A stretch of DNA of 64,000 bases from Desulfobacteraceae bacterium 4572_130 (GTDB lineage: Bacteria > Desulfobacterota > Desulfobacteria > Desulfobacterales > Desulfobacteraceae), in NCBI GenBank assembly GCA_002084425.1, contig NBLN01000003.1, positions 1 to 64,000 of the forward strand. Direction: 5' to 3'. This document shows, piece after piece, positions 27,796 through 35,933 of the stretch. Every line of letters starts with the position of its first letter. The first letter of the stretch is position 1. A program made the position numbers and the translations under genes. Under the pieces are notes generated by a model that did not search any database, was not told the origin of the DNA, and saw only the letters and a list, made by a program, of their open reading frames with translations.

Positions 27796-28568
27796 TGTCA
27801 ACATTACTTAGTGTTGAAAATATGACCCATTTTTTTGGAGGTCTTAGGGCTGTTCATAATTATAATCTTAAAATTAAATCAGGTCAGATTATTGGTTTAA
27901 TTGGTCCCAATGGAGCTGGTAAAACAACTATTTTTAATCTTATTACAGGTGTTCATACTCCAACAAAGGGAAATATCACCCTTAAAAATACAAATATTAA
28001 GGGAATGAAAACCCATGAAATTGCATCTCTAGGACTTGGAAGAACCTTTCAAAATCTTCTTTTATGGAGACATATGAATGTTTTGGATCATATTAAAATG
28101 GCACATTTTTCCCAACTTAAATATACTCTTTTTGATGCTTTTCTAGGAACTCCCAAATGCAGAAAACAGGAAAATGAAATTAAAGAAAAATCCCATGAAC
28201 TTCTTAAACTTTTTGAAATTAATCAATTTGCAGATCAAATTGTGGGAAGTCTTCCCTATGGAGCACAAAGACGCGTTGAAATGGCAAGGGCAATGGCAAC
28301 AAATCCCAAAATTTTATTTCTTGATGAACCAACAGCAGGCATGACTCCAGATGAGCTTGTGCGAATGATTGAAATTATACGCAAAATACATAATGACTTT
28401 AAAATTGCTATATTTCTTATTGAGCATAGAATGAAATTTGTCATGGATTTATGTGAATATATCCAAACTCTGGTTTTTGGTGAAATAATAGCTCAAGGAA
28501 CTCCTGATGAAATTCAAAATAATCCAAAAGTTATTGAAGCATATCTTGGCAAGGAGGATTTAACTTAA
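27795..28568 (+). CDS. livG: Branched-chain amino-acid ABC transporter ATP-binding protein LivG
   Basis: Cytoplasmic ATPase, 257 aa. Walker A is GPNGAGKTT (about residue 37), followed by the LivG segment GLGRTFQNLLLWRHMNVLDH; the signature region is PYGAQRRVEMARAM, Walker B is LFLDEPTAGMTP and the switch His is LIEHRMKFV. It overlaps livM and livF by one base at each end, so it is translationally coupled. Confidence 0.95.
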   Translation: MSTLLSVENMTHFFGGLRAVHNYNLKIKSGQIIGLIGPNGAGKTTIFNLITGVHTPTKGNITLKNTNIKGMKTHEIASLGLGRTFQNLLLWRHMNVLDHIKMAHFSQLKYTLFDAFLGTPKCRKQENEIKEKSHELLKLFEINQFADQIVGSLPYGAQRRVEMARAMATNPKILFLDEPTAGMTPDELVRMIEIIRKIHNDFKIAIFLIEHRMKFVMDLCEYIQTLVFGEIIAQGTPDEIQNNPKVIEAYLGKEDLT

Positions 28569-29281
28569 TGCAGCTTAAAGTAAAAAATCTAACTGTTTCC
28601 TATGATAAAATAAAGGCTTTGCATGGAATCAGTTTTTCTCTTAACCAAGGAGAAATTGTTACAATAATTGGTGCTAATGGTGCAGGCAAAAGTACTACCT
28701 TAAGAGCTATTTCAAGAATGCTTCCCTGTGAGGCAAATTCAAAAATTGAATTTATGGGGGAAGATATTTTAAAATACAGCACAGATAAAGTTGTATCAAA
28801 ACTTGGTATTTCCCATGTCCCAGAAGGAAGGATGATATTTGGAAATTTAACAATAACTGAAAATCTTACCCTTGCCTGCTTTGCAAGAAAAAACAAAAAC
28901 AAAATAAAAAAAGATAAAAAATGGGTGTTTGATCTTTTTCCAAGACTTGAAGAAAGAAAAGATCAATTGGCTGGTACATTAAGTGGTGGAGAACAGCAAA
29001 TGCTTGCCGTGAGCAGAGCCTATATGAGCGGAAAAAAAATCATGCTTTTAGATGAGCCATCAATGGGACTTGCTCCTATTCTTATGCTTGATATGTTTAA
29101 TTCATTAAAAGAAATTAATAAGCTGGGCACAACAATACTTCTAGTGGAACAAAATGCACGACTTGCCTTAAAATTTGCCCAAAGAGGCTATGTTCTTGAA
29201 AATGGAAATCTGGTATTAAAGGGAAATTCCAAGGATCTTTTAAAGGATCCAAAGGTTAAACAAGCTTATCTAGGAGCTTGA
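28568..29281 (+). CDS. livF: Branched-chain amino-acid ABC transporter ATP-binding protein LivF
   Basis: Second ATPase of the system, 237 aa. Walker A is GANGAGKSTT, followed by the LivF-type SHVPEGRMIFGNLTITENL; the signature is LSGGEQQMLAVSRAYMS, Walker B is MLLDEPSMGLAP and the switch His position is Gln (LLVEQNARLAL), as is normal for LivF. Last gene of the liv operon. Confidence 0.95.
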   Translation: MQLKVKNLTVSYDKIKALHGISFSLNQGEIVTIIGANGAGKSTTLRAISRMLPCEANSKIEFMGEDILKYSTDKVVSKLGISHVPEGRMIFGNLTITENLTLACFARKNKNKIKKDKKWVFDLFPRLEERKDQLAGTLSGGEQQMLAVSRAYMSGKKIMLLDEPSMGLAPILMLDMFNSLKEINKLGTTILLVEQNARLALKFAQRGYVLENGNLVLKGNSKDLLKDPKVKQAYLGA

Positions 29282-29372
29282 AAAAAAGCAGGATGTAAAA
29301 TATTAGAAATAGAAGCTATGATTCTATATTATTAGAATAAATAAAAATTAATAAAAAAAAGCAAAAAAAATA

Positions 29373-29804
29373 ATGACAAAAAAACATGCAAAAGATTATG
29401 CAATAAAACATTCTGGGAAAAGAATTAATAAAAAAGCAGAAAAAATTATAAAGCAAAAATCAAAGGATGAAAAAATCACATGCAAATCACTTCATATAGC
29501 TGCCAAAGAGATTGGTATTACACCATCTGATGCTGGAATTCAAATAGATCTTATGGGACTAAAATTAATAGAATGCCAGCTTGGAGTTTTTGGATATTTA
29601 CCTAATGGAAAAATTTTAAAAAAAGAGATCAAATTTTCAAAACAAGTTGAAAAAATTATAGAAAAAAATACTCAGAACGGAAAAATTATCTGTAAAAAAT
29701 GCTGGGAAATTGCAAAGAATTTAAAAATGAAAAAACTAGATATATCTTCCATTGCCAATATAAAAAACATTAAAATTAAAAACTGCCAACTTGGAGCTTA
29801 TTAA
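29373..29804 (+). CDS. Internally duplicated small protein, function unknown
   Basis: A basic, soluble 143-aa protein built of two copies of a roughly 60-residue module. The first ends GLKLIECQLGVFGY (about residue 77), the second ends NIKIKNCQLGAY at the C-terminus; each is preceded by a charged helix (KKAEKIIKQKSKDEKITC and KQVEKIIEKNTQNGKIIC), then a Cys and a helix-turn-helix-like stretch (IAAKEIGITPSDAG in the first). The spacing suggests a winged-helix-like fold, but I cannot name it with certainty. It follows livF by 91 bp on the same strand. The single Cys before QLG is conserved in both repeats. Confidence 0.7.
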   Translation: MTKKHAKDYAIKHSGKRINKKAEKIIKQKSKDEKITCKSLHIAAKEIGITPSDAGIQIDLMGLKLIECQLGVFGYLPNGKILKKEIKFSKQVEKIIEKNTQNGKIICKKCWEIAKNLKMKKLDISSIANIKNIKIKNCQLGAY

Positions 29805-29868
29805 AATATTATCTTTCTTTAATCTACTAGACACATTTTCACTCTCCTATTTGAAACATCTTTAGGGC

Positions 29869-30369
29869 TCAATACTCGGCTCGCTTTCTATGCTCAATCC
29901 AATTTTTACTTAATTCATTCCAAATATCAATATACTCTTTTTCGTACTCATCAAGAATTTTGAGATCAATCTGGTCATTGTTAATTCCTGAAATATAATA
30001 CTTAAATTTATCAATCAGCTTATGAAGATGCCACAGGGCAATTTCATGTTCAACCCAAAAAGCTCTGTAGGTAAAGAAAGGTTCAATAGCATTTATTACT
30101 GTTGCTAAGGAAATAAAAATAAACGGCAACAAGTTTTGAACAACCCCCCAAAAACTATAACCAATACATTTTAATCCTAAAAAAATCATAGCTGATCCAG
30201 TTAATACAGTATTTATAACCTTCAAAAATATTGCCTTTCGTTTATTATTATTTCTACCATTTGTAATTTTTTCTAAACCGCTTTTGAAAGTTTTCTTTAG
30301 ATGATCAGCTTTGGCTTTTCGAACCTCAGGATCATTCACTTTGTTCACTATATTATCTTGTGAAGACAT
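29869..30369 (-). CDS. SLATT-like two-helix membrane protein
   Basis: A 166-aa protein with a basic N-terminal segment (KADHLKKTFKSGLEKITNGR), two membrane helices at about residues 46-66 and 76-92, and then a conserved FWVEHEIALWHLHKLIDKF and YYISG region with a C-terminal helix ending WIEHRKRAEY. This matches the SLATT arrangement (two TM helices plus C-terminal helix), the family of predicted pore-forming effectors in nucleotide-signal conflict systems. It starts 2 bp after the stop of the methyltransferase gene with a GAGGT site, so the two are coupled. No cyclase or nucleotide sensor is adjacent. Confidence 0.7.
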   Translation of the reverse strand: MSSQDNIVNKVNDPEVRKAKADHLKKTFKSGLEKITNGRNNNKRKAIFLKVINTVLTGSAMIFLGLKCIGYSFWGVVQNLLPFIFISLATVINAIEPFFTYRAFWVEHEIALWHLHKLIDKFKYYISGINNDQIDLKILDEYEKEYIDIWNELSKNWIEHRKRAEY

Positions 30370-30371
30370 AA

Positions 30372-31205
30372 TTACCTCACTTTCTTAAAAATGATGGCAA
30401 AACCTTTTCCATTTAAATTCCGGAAGAAAATATTATCCAATCGAGATATGAATAGCATAATAATCTTTGGTAATATATAATTCATTCCTCTAATTGAATA
30501 TAGTAAATCATGGGAAACAGCTCCAAAAATTTGCATATAATAATCTATAGAAACAATTTCAAATCTATCGCCAATAGTATCAGATATTGATTCGATTGTG
30601 TACAGATGAATGTGATTGAAATATGATTCTAAGAAAAAGCGTGCTTGCGAAATACTATTAATGTTATGAAATTTTTTGGTAAAAATTATTCTTTTTAAGG
30701 ATGGATTGAGTTTTAATAGTAATTTCCATACCCCCTGAAATCGTTGTGCAAATCTAATTTCTTTATTTGGAACTGTAATTGCTAAAACACCTTGCTTTTT
30801 CATTACTGTATCAATTTCTTTAATTATCTCTATATCATTATCTGTATGTTCCAATACTGAATTACAGATTACTAATTCAATAGTTTCTTTTTTAAAGGGG
30901 AGTTCTTCACCCTTGGCAACAATAGGATAACTGTTCGATGAAAATGAACTATTTTTTATTTTAGAATTAAAGATGGAGACCTTTTCTATTGATGAATCTA
31001 ATGAGATAACTTTTGCACCTTTTTTTAGTAAATCAAGGCTAATATGACCAGTACCACTTCCAATATCTAGGTGTCTAATATTTTTATCTTTTGGAATAGT
31101 ACGAAAAAGAGCAGCAGCTTGAATCCGTCCAGCAAATCGATTATTTGAAATTATAATATTTGATAACTTAAATCCTATTTTTTTTATTAACCTTTTTATT
31201 AACAT
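30372..31205 (-). CDS. Class I SAM-dependent methyltransferase
   Basis: A 277-aa Methyltransf_11-like protein. Motif I is IRHLDIGSGTGHISLDLL (residues 43-60), the acidic end of strand 2 is VISLDSS, and motif IV-like VICNSVLEHTDNDIE is followed by KQGVLAITVPNKE. The C-terminal 100 residues hold hydrophobic stretches (YSIRGMNYILPKIIMLFIS) that could bind a membrane or a lipid-like substrate. The target is unknown. It is first in a two-gene unit with the SLATT-like protein; an AAGGG site precedes the ATG. Confidence 0.8.
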   Translation of the reverse strand: MLIKRLIKKIGFKLSNIIISNNRFAGRIQAAALFRTIPKDKNIRHLDIGSGTGHISLDLLKKGAKVISLDSSIEKVSIFNSKIKNSSFSSNSYPIVAKGEELPFKKETIELVICNSVLEHTDNDIEIIKEIDTVMKKQGVLAITVPNKEIRFAQRFQGVWKLLLKLNPSLKRIIFTKKFHNINSISQARFFLESYFNHIHLYTIESISDTIGDRFEIVSIDYYMQIFGAVSHDLLYSIRGMNYILPKIIMLFISRLDNIFFRNLNGKGFAIIFKKVR

Positions 31206-31382
31206 TCAAAAACCCTTTATAATAAAACTCAATTAATTCCATAAAAGAATTAAATTAATTTAAAAAACAAGTTGATAAGTATCAAGGACAGACTTGTCCT
31301 TTTTTTCTTACGGTTGCAATTTGATACTTTATGCAATATAATATGTTTTTTAATTTAAAACACACTATATTAAGGAGGTATT

Positions 31383-31607
31383 ATGCCTAGTGCAGTTAAA
31401 ATTTCAGATAATTTAGTTGATAGAGCAAAAGTAAAATCAAAAGTTTTTAACAGATCAATAGCTGGGCAAATAGAATATTGGGCAAAAATTGGAGAAATTG
31501 TTGAAGACAACCCAGACATTCCATTACCGCTAATACAAAATATTTTAATAGGAAAAGAACAAATCAAATCTGGGCAAGGAACTCCATATGTATTTGGAGA
31601 ATACTAA
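31383..31607 (+). CDS. parD: ParD-like antitoxin
   Basis: A 74-aa protein of the ParD-like antitoxin family: PSAVKISDNLVDRAKVKSKV, then NRSIAGQIEYWAKIGEIVED, PLPLIQNIL and a C-terminal FGEY. The N-terminus is a ribbon-helix-helix-type DNA-binding part, so it likely autoregulates. AAGGAGGTATT is a strong ribosome-binding site. The stop overlaps the start of the toxin frame (TAATG). Confidence 0.85.
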   Translation: MPSAVKISDNLVDRAKVKSKVFNRSIAGQIEYWAKIGEIVEDNPDIPLPLIQNILIGKEQIKSGQGTPYVFGEY

Positions 31608-31911
31608 TGAACCAAATAAAAATAATTCAGATAAAAAAAATAATTCAGTCCCCACTTTTTGCTAGACAAAAAAAAAACTAGAAAAAAACCAAGTAAAAAA
31701 ATTAGACGAGGCCATAAAAACAATAATAGCAGAACCTGAGCTTGGGAAGACAAAATCTGGTGATTTGCAAGGTGTTTGTGTTTATAAATATAAAATTAAC
31801 AACAATCAAATTTTACTAGCATATGAAATTATTAACTCTACATTATATTTATATACTTTTGGATCTCACCAGAACTTTTATAGAAAACTAAGTAAATATA
31901 TACATCAATAG
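31607..31911 (+). pseudogene. parE: ParE/RelE-family toxin, frame interrupted at an A10 run
   Basis: The ATG at 31607 overlaps the parD stop. The first frame reads MNQIKIIQIKKIIQSPLFAR, then QKKN and TAG (31679-31681). The homologous body continues in the -1 frame: LEKNQVKKLDEA, then IIAEPELGKTKSGDLQGV, VYKYKINNNQILLAY, and FGSHQNFYRKL to a TAG at 31909-31911. The junction is a run of ten A (31668-31677) before C, which contains the heptamer A-AAA-AAC directly before the stop. Either a one-base deletion has inactivated it, or slippage on the A-run yields about 100 aa of active toxin. The intact downstream frame argues for recent loss or a functional shift. Confidence 0.75.
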
Positions 31912-31941
31912 TTTAAGTTATAATGATATATCTCAAAACAA

Positions 31942-31982
31942 CAAAAGGCACAAAAAAATCTTATATTTTTTTGTGCCTTTTG
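31942..31982. terminator. Bidirectional terminator between parDE and HcyBio genes
   Basis: An 18-bp stem (CAAAAGGCACAAAAAAAT with its complement) and 5-nt loop; A-run on one side and T-run on the other allow function for both convergent genes. Confidence 0.85.
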
Positions 31983-32002
31983 TATTTTAATTAAGTTGTT
32001 TT

Positions 32003-33163
32003 TTAAAAAAAATGTTGAGGCTCACCCAGCAGAAACCCTTTCTTTAAAATCCATTGTTTTAATTTATCTGCAATCTCTCTTGCCTTTACAATGCTTGAAA
32101 GAGGAACAGTTTGAACTTTTTTTCCATTTACCATTATTGTACCACTTTTAAGTTCACCATAACTTACCTGACCATAGGATTTAAAATTTCCCTGTCCATA
32201 GCCATCACCATAATCAATAATCTGGGTAAAAAGCTCATCATCAGATACTGCTGTATATTGTGCCATTTCCTCATTTAAAATTGGAATAGGAACACCAAGC
32301 CCAACTGAAAGGGAACATCCATATCCTTTAAAACTTTGTCCTACAAGCCATTTAGGAGACATTTCCTTAAGATCTCCCATTACAAAAAGTGTTGCACTGG
32401 GTGTTAATGGAACGCCTATAGAACTTCGATCAACATCTTTTTTATGCTGAGTTCCATTCCATGTTACATATCCCATTGCTCCACCAAGAAATATTCTTGT
32501 GCCAAGACCAATAGTTTTTAAATAGGGATCATTTAAAAGAGGGCTTAATTGAGCAGATGTTGAATAATTAGCATTACCCATTTCAGGTTTTAAAATTCCC
32601 ATGTAGGAATATTTTATTTTATCAGACATATTTATGGCACAATTATAATTTTGATAGGCATTCCTGGGATTGCATAGAATTGCCTGGCTAAGGTCATTAA
32701 GCACAATTGTTTTTTCTAATCTTGTTTTGGGATAATCATCTGTAGCATAGGCTTTTGCTTTTAAAGTAACTTTTTTCCCAGCAACCAGATCCTGAATTAC
32801 ATGACCACCCCCATAATTAAATTCTCCTGGATAAATTTTATTTAATGGGTCATCTTCACAGGGTTGAGTTGCTCCAAGAAAACAATCAACAGCTGCAAGT
32901 CCTGAATAAGCTGGAACATTATTAAACAAAGTTGAAGTTGTTCTAATCAAGGGCTTTGTCTGACCTATATTTAAAAAAGCACCAGATGAACACATTGGGG
33001 CAAAGGTACCTGTTGTAACAACATCAACATTATTTGCAGCTTCAACAGCTCCATTTTCCTTAACAATATCAATTATTTCCTCAGCAGTAACAACCACAGC
33101 TTTACCTGATTTTATTTTTTCATTTATTTCTTTATAGGTTTTATTAATTCTATGCTTACCCAT
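32003..33163 (-). CDS. Homocysteine biosynthesis protein (HcyBio/DUF39)
   Basis: A 386-aa member of the DUF39/HcyBio family, whose archaeal member converts aspartate semialdehyde plus sulfide equivalents to homocysteine. Visible family segments are TTGTFAPMCSSGAFLNIG (Cys58), CFLGATQPCEDDP, NYGGGHVIQDLVAGK, LCNPRNAYQNYNCA (Cys164, Cys175) and LGTRIFLGGAMGYVTWNGTQ. The end is normal for the short form; there is no CBS or NIL-ferredoxin domain and no ferredoxin partner adjacent. Its gene is 9 bp downstream of an M23 peptidase gene. In anaerobes it gives a sulfide-dependent route to homocysteine, linking to metK and ahcY. Confidence 0.88.
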   Translation of the reverse strand: MGKHRINKTYKEINEKIKSGKAVVVTAEEIIDIVKENGAVEAANNVDVVTTGTFAPMCSSGAFLNIGQTKPLIRTTSTLFNNVPAYSGLAAVDCFLGATQPCEDDPLNKIYPGEFNYGGGHVIQDLVAGKKVTLKAKAYATDDYPKTRLEKTIVLNDLSQAILCNPRNAYQNYNCAINMSDKIKYSYMGILKPEMGNANYSTSAQLSPLLNDPYLKTIGLGTRIFLGGAMGYVTWNGTQHKKDVDRSSIGVPLTPSATLFVMGDLKEMSPKWLVGQSFKGYGCSLSVGLGVPIPILNEEMAQYTAVSDDELFTQIIDYGDGYGQGNFKSYGQVSYGELKSGTIMVNGKKVQTVPLSSIVKAREIADKLKQWILKKGFLLGEPQHFF

Positions 33164-33172
33164 TACCTCTCC

Positions 33173-34552
33173 TTAATCATTTTCCAGCATTTTTACATTT
33201 TCAATTTTTAAAAGAATATTATCTTGAATCCATTTTTTGTCCCACCATTCCACAGGATTTACAAATACATTATTAATGGAAACTCCAAAATGTAAATGAT
33301 CACCTCCTGCAAGTCCTGTTGATCCTGTTTTTCCTATTATTTCGCCCTTTTCAACAATTCTTCCCTTTTCAACTGAAATCTCACTTAAATGGGAATAAAT
33401 GGAACAAAGACCAAAACCATGATCTAAAATTATAGAATTACCAAATATTCCAATATTTTTTGTTTTAATTACTTTGCCTTTATTAGCTGCTAGAACAGGT
33501 GATCTGGAAAATGAAGCAAGATCAATACCCAAATGTGTTTGAGAATCAATTGTTTTTCCTTTATACTTATATGTTCTATAATCTGCAAATCCTGCTTTGT
33601 TAGCAGAACTTGGAAGCCTTAGCATGGGTCCATGCCACATGATTTTATTTTCCAGATTAGAAATATTTCCTATTAATTCATTAATATTTTGTTTTCTAAC
33701 TTCGCTGTTTATATAAATAAATTTTTGCAAAAAAGGATTTTTTGCAAGACTAAATTCTTCTTCTTTTTTAGAATCAAAATTAAATTCAGGCATTTTTCTG
33801 GCAAGAAAACTATTAGTTATATTTAAAGTATCAGTTTTAAATTTTTTATCTCGTATATAATAATGAAAACCACGCTTTATACTATTGCCTGCCATATCTT
33901 CTGCCTTAACAAATATATTAGTTCCAGGTCCTTGTTTATAATTTAAAGCAAAAAATGCAGCAAAAAAATTTTTATCTTTAAACATACCTGAATAACCCGG
34001 GAAAAAATTTTCTCCAACTTGTACACCAGTTTTTATATCATTTTCAAAAACTCTATAAATTACAAGCCCTGTTCCTCCCTTTGTAATATTATGTGTTCCA
34101 CTAAGTATCTCAATTTTAGGCGGTTTTGTATCAATTATGATTTTTTTCTCAAGGGAGCTGATATTACCTTTTTTCCATCCAGCCCAGGAATAATCACTTA
34201 TATATATTTTTAAAAAAGCCTGTCCATCAATTATATCATATTTTGACAACTCCAAGAGAATTTTAAAAGAATCTTGAAAAATTCCAGATCCCATAGAAAT
34301 CCCTTTATATAAAGTAGATGGATATTTTTTTTCAAAAAGCAGATTTTCTTTATTATTTTGCATAATTGATACTTTTATATCTTTAAGTCCGGTACCTTTG
34401 TCTGAAACATCAAGAATTATTTCCCAGGATTTATTTAAATATAATGGGAAATCAAAAGATATTTCTGGTTTTTTTCCTTCAAATTGATTAATAAAAAACC
34501 ATGCTGACAAAACACCTGCCAGCAAAACCATAAACCTAATAAAATTTTTCAT
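33173..34552 (-). CDS. M23 family (LytM) peptidase, membrane-anchored
   Basis: A 459-aa protein with an N-terminal membrane segment (FIRFMVLLAGVLSAWFFI), a large extracytoplasmic region of beta-rich Ig-like repeats, and a C-terminal LytM domain. The zinc ligands are visible in HLGIDLAS (His, Asp) and HLHFGVSI (His), with YSHLSEISVEKGRIVEKGE and GKTGSTGLAGG in the usual order. Active LytM enzymes cut cross-links of peptidoglycan. The frame extends to a GTG at 34561, but GGTGGAG is properly spaced for the ATG at 34552. It is coupled to the downstream HcyBio gene by a 9-bp gap, probably without functional link. Confidence 0.88.
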   Translation of the reverse strand: MKNFIRFMVLLAGVLSAWFFINQFEGKKPEISFDFPLYLNKSWEIILDVSDKGTGLKDIKVSIMQNNKENLLFEKKYPSTLYKGISMGSGIFQDSFKILLELSKYDIIDGQAFLKIYISDYSWAGWKKGNISSLEKKIIIDTKPPKIEILSGTHNITKGGTGLVIYRVFENDIKTGVQVGENFFPGYSGMFKDKNFFAAFFALNYKQGPGTNIFVKAEDMAGNSIKRGFHYYIRDKKFKTDTLNITNSFLARKMPEFNFDSKKEEEFSLAKNPFLQKFIYINSEVRKQNINELIGNISNLENKIMWHGPMLRLPSSANKAGFADYRTYKYKGKTIDSQTHLGIDLASFSRSPVLAANKGKVIKTKNIGIFGNSIILDHGFGLCSIYSHLSEISVEKGRIVEKGEIIGKTGSTGLAGGDHLHFGVSINNVFVNPVEWWDKKWIQDNILLKIENVKMLEND

Positions 34553-35039
34553 TAACTCCACCTGTTTTTTGACTATATTTTTTAATAATTTTTGAAAATA
34601 TTAAATAAAATAACAGCTATAAGACAAGTTATCAAGGCATTTCCCTTGCTTGACTTTTAATATATAAAAATATAAATTTGCTTAAAATAACTGCTATAAG
34701 GCAGATTTGATTTTTAATTTTTGATTTACCTTAAAACAAAACATAAAAGAATACCAAATAATTATAAATTCTTTCATATAAACTGCCATAAGGCAGATCT
34801 GGTTTTTAATTTTTGATTTACCTTAAAACAAAATATAAAAGAATACCAAATAATTATAAATTCTTTCATATAAACTGCCATAAGGCAGATCTGGTTTTTA
34901 ATTTTTGATTTACCTTAAAACAAAATATAAAAGAATATTAAATACTTATAAGTTCTTTCATATAAAAAGCTTTACTGAAAATACTTTTCTATAAAAATAT
35001 GATAGCATCACAAAATATAGTTAAAATGGAGATTAATAT
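34553..35039. other. Intergenic region upstream of kdsA with tandem repeat B
   Basis: 487 bp between divergent genes. It is dominated by three head-to-tail copies of repeat B (34689-34966). A TTGACT at 34650-34655 with A/T-rich sequence 17 bp on could be a kdsA-side promoter. No gene visible. Confidence 0.55.
34689..34966 (+). repeat. Three tandem copies of repeat B, 92-bp period
   Basis: AACTGCYATAAGGCAGATYT recurs at 34689, 34781 and 34873, exactly 92 bp apart, each followed by TTTTTAATTTTTGATTTACC, TTAAAACAAAA(C/T)ATAAAA, GAATA, and ATAA(A/G)TTCTTTCATATAAA. The second and third units are more alike than the first, consistent with tandem duplication of an element that elsewhere is single. 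Confidence 0.9.
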
Positions 35040-35855
35040 ATGAGTAATTTTTTCAAACATTTATTGCCCAAAACATATAACCCATTTTTTCTAATTGCAG
35101 GTCCTTGTGTTATTGAAAATTACAATACAACATTTGAAACTGCTAAATATCTAAAAGAAATATCTGAAGAACTTAAAATTCCTTTTATATTTAAATCTTC
35201 CTTTGATAAAGCAAATCGCACATCAGCAAAATCTTTCAGGGGACCAGGTTTTGCTCCTGGTCTTGAAATCTTAAACAAAATCAAACAACAACTTGATATA
35301 AAAATCATCTCTGACATTCATCTGCCTGAACAAGCATTAAATGCTGGAAAAATTCTTGATATTATTCAAATCCCTGCTTTTTTATGTAGGCAAACAGATC
35401 TTATTTCTGCTGCAGCACAAACTGGAAAACCAATTAATATTAAAAAAGGACAATTTCTGGCACCATGGGAGGTTAAAAATATTATTAATAAAGCTTTAAG
35501 TGCCGGAGCAACTGATATAAGCATAACAGAAAGAGGAACAACATTTGGTTATAATAATCTTATTGTTGATTTTAGAGGTATTGAAATAATAAAAAAAATG
35601 GGAGTGCCTGTAATTTTTGATGCAACACATAGTGTTCAGCTTCCCGGAGGAGATGGTAAAACATCCGGAGGACAAAGAAAATTTGCACCTACACTTGCAA
35701 AAGCTGCTATTGCAGCAGGGGCTGATGGTATATTTATTGAAACACATCCTAACCCTGATAAAGCTTTATGTGATGGTCCAAATTCTATAGCACTTAATGA
35801 AATAAAAAAAATTTTAGAAATACTTATTGCAATCAAAAAGGCTGTTAAAAATTAG
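35040..35855 (+). CDS. kdsA: 3-deoxy-8-phosphooctulonate (Kdo-8-P) synthase
   Basis: Condenses arabinose-5-phosphate with PEP in Kdo synthesis for lipopolysaccharide. The 271-aa protein has FFLIAGPCVIEN near the N-terminus, FKSSFDKANRTSAKSFRGPG, PAFLCRQTDLISAAAQTGKP, and DATHSVQLPGG near the end. Cys23 in GPCVIEN marks the metal-dependent class; the metal-independent enzymes have Asn there. First gene of the kdsA-kdsC-lptCAB-rpoN block. The ribosome-binding site is poor (TGGAG at a suitable distance). Confidence 0.94.
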   Translation: MSNFFKHLLPKTYNPFFLIAGPCVIENYNTTFETAKYLKEISEELKIPFIFKSSFDKANRTSAKSFRGPGFAPGLEILNKIKQQLDIKIISDIHLPEQALNAGKILDIIQIPAFLCRQTDLISAAAQTGKPINIKKGQFLAPWEVKNIINKALSAGATDISITERGTTFGYNNLIVDFRGIEIIKKMGVPVIFDATHSVQLPGGDGKTSGGQRKFAPTLAKAAIAAGADGIFIETHPNPDKALCDGPNSIALNEIKKILEILIAIKKAVKN

Positions 35856-35933
35856 TGGAGTTGTAAAATTACCATATATTTTTTAATACCATATACTTTA
35901 ATAAAGTATAAAATACCCAGGACAATCAAAACT

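Noticed and set aside
34689-34966. CRISPR array
   Set aside because: The three 92-bp units are contiguous, without unique spacers, and no cas genes are present. They are tandem copies of a dispersed repeat.
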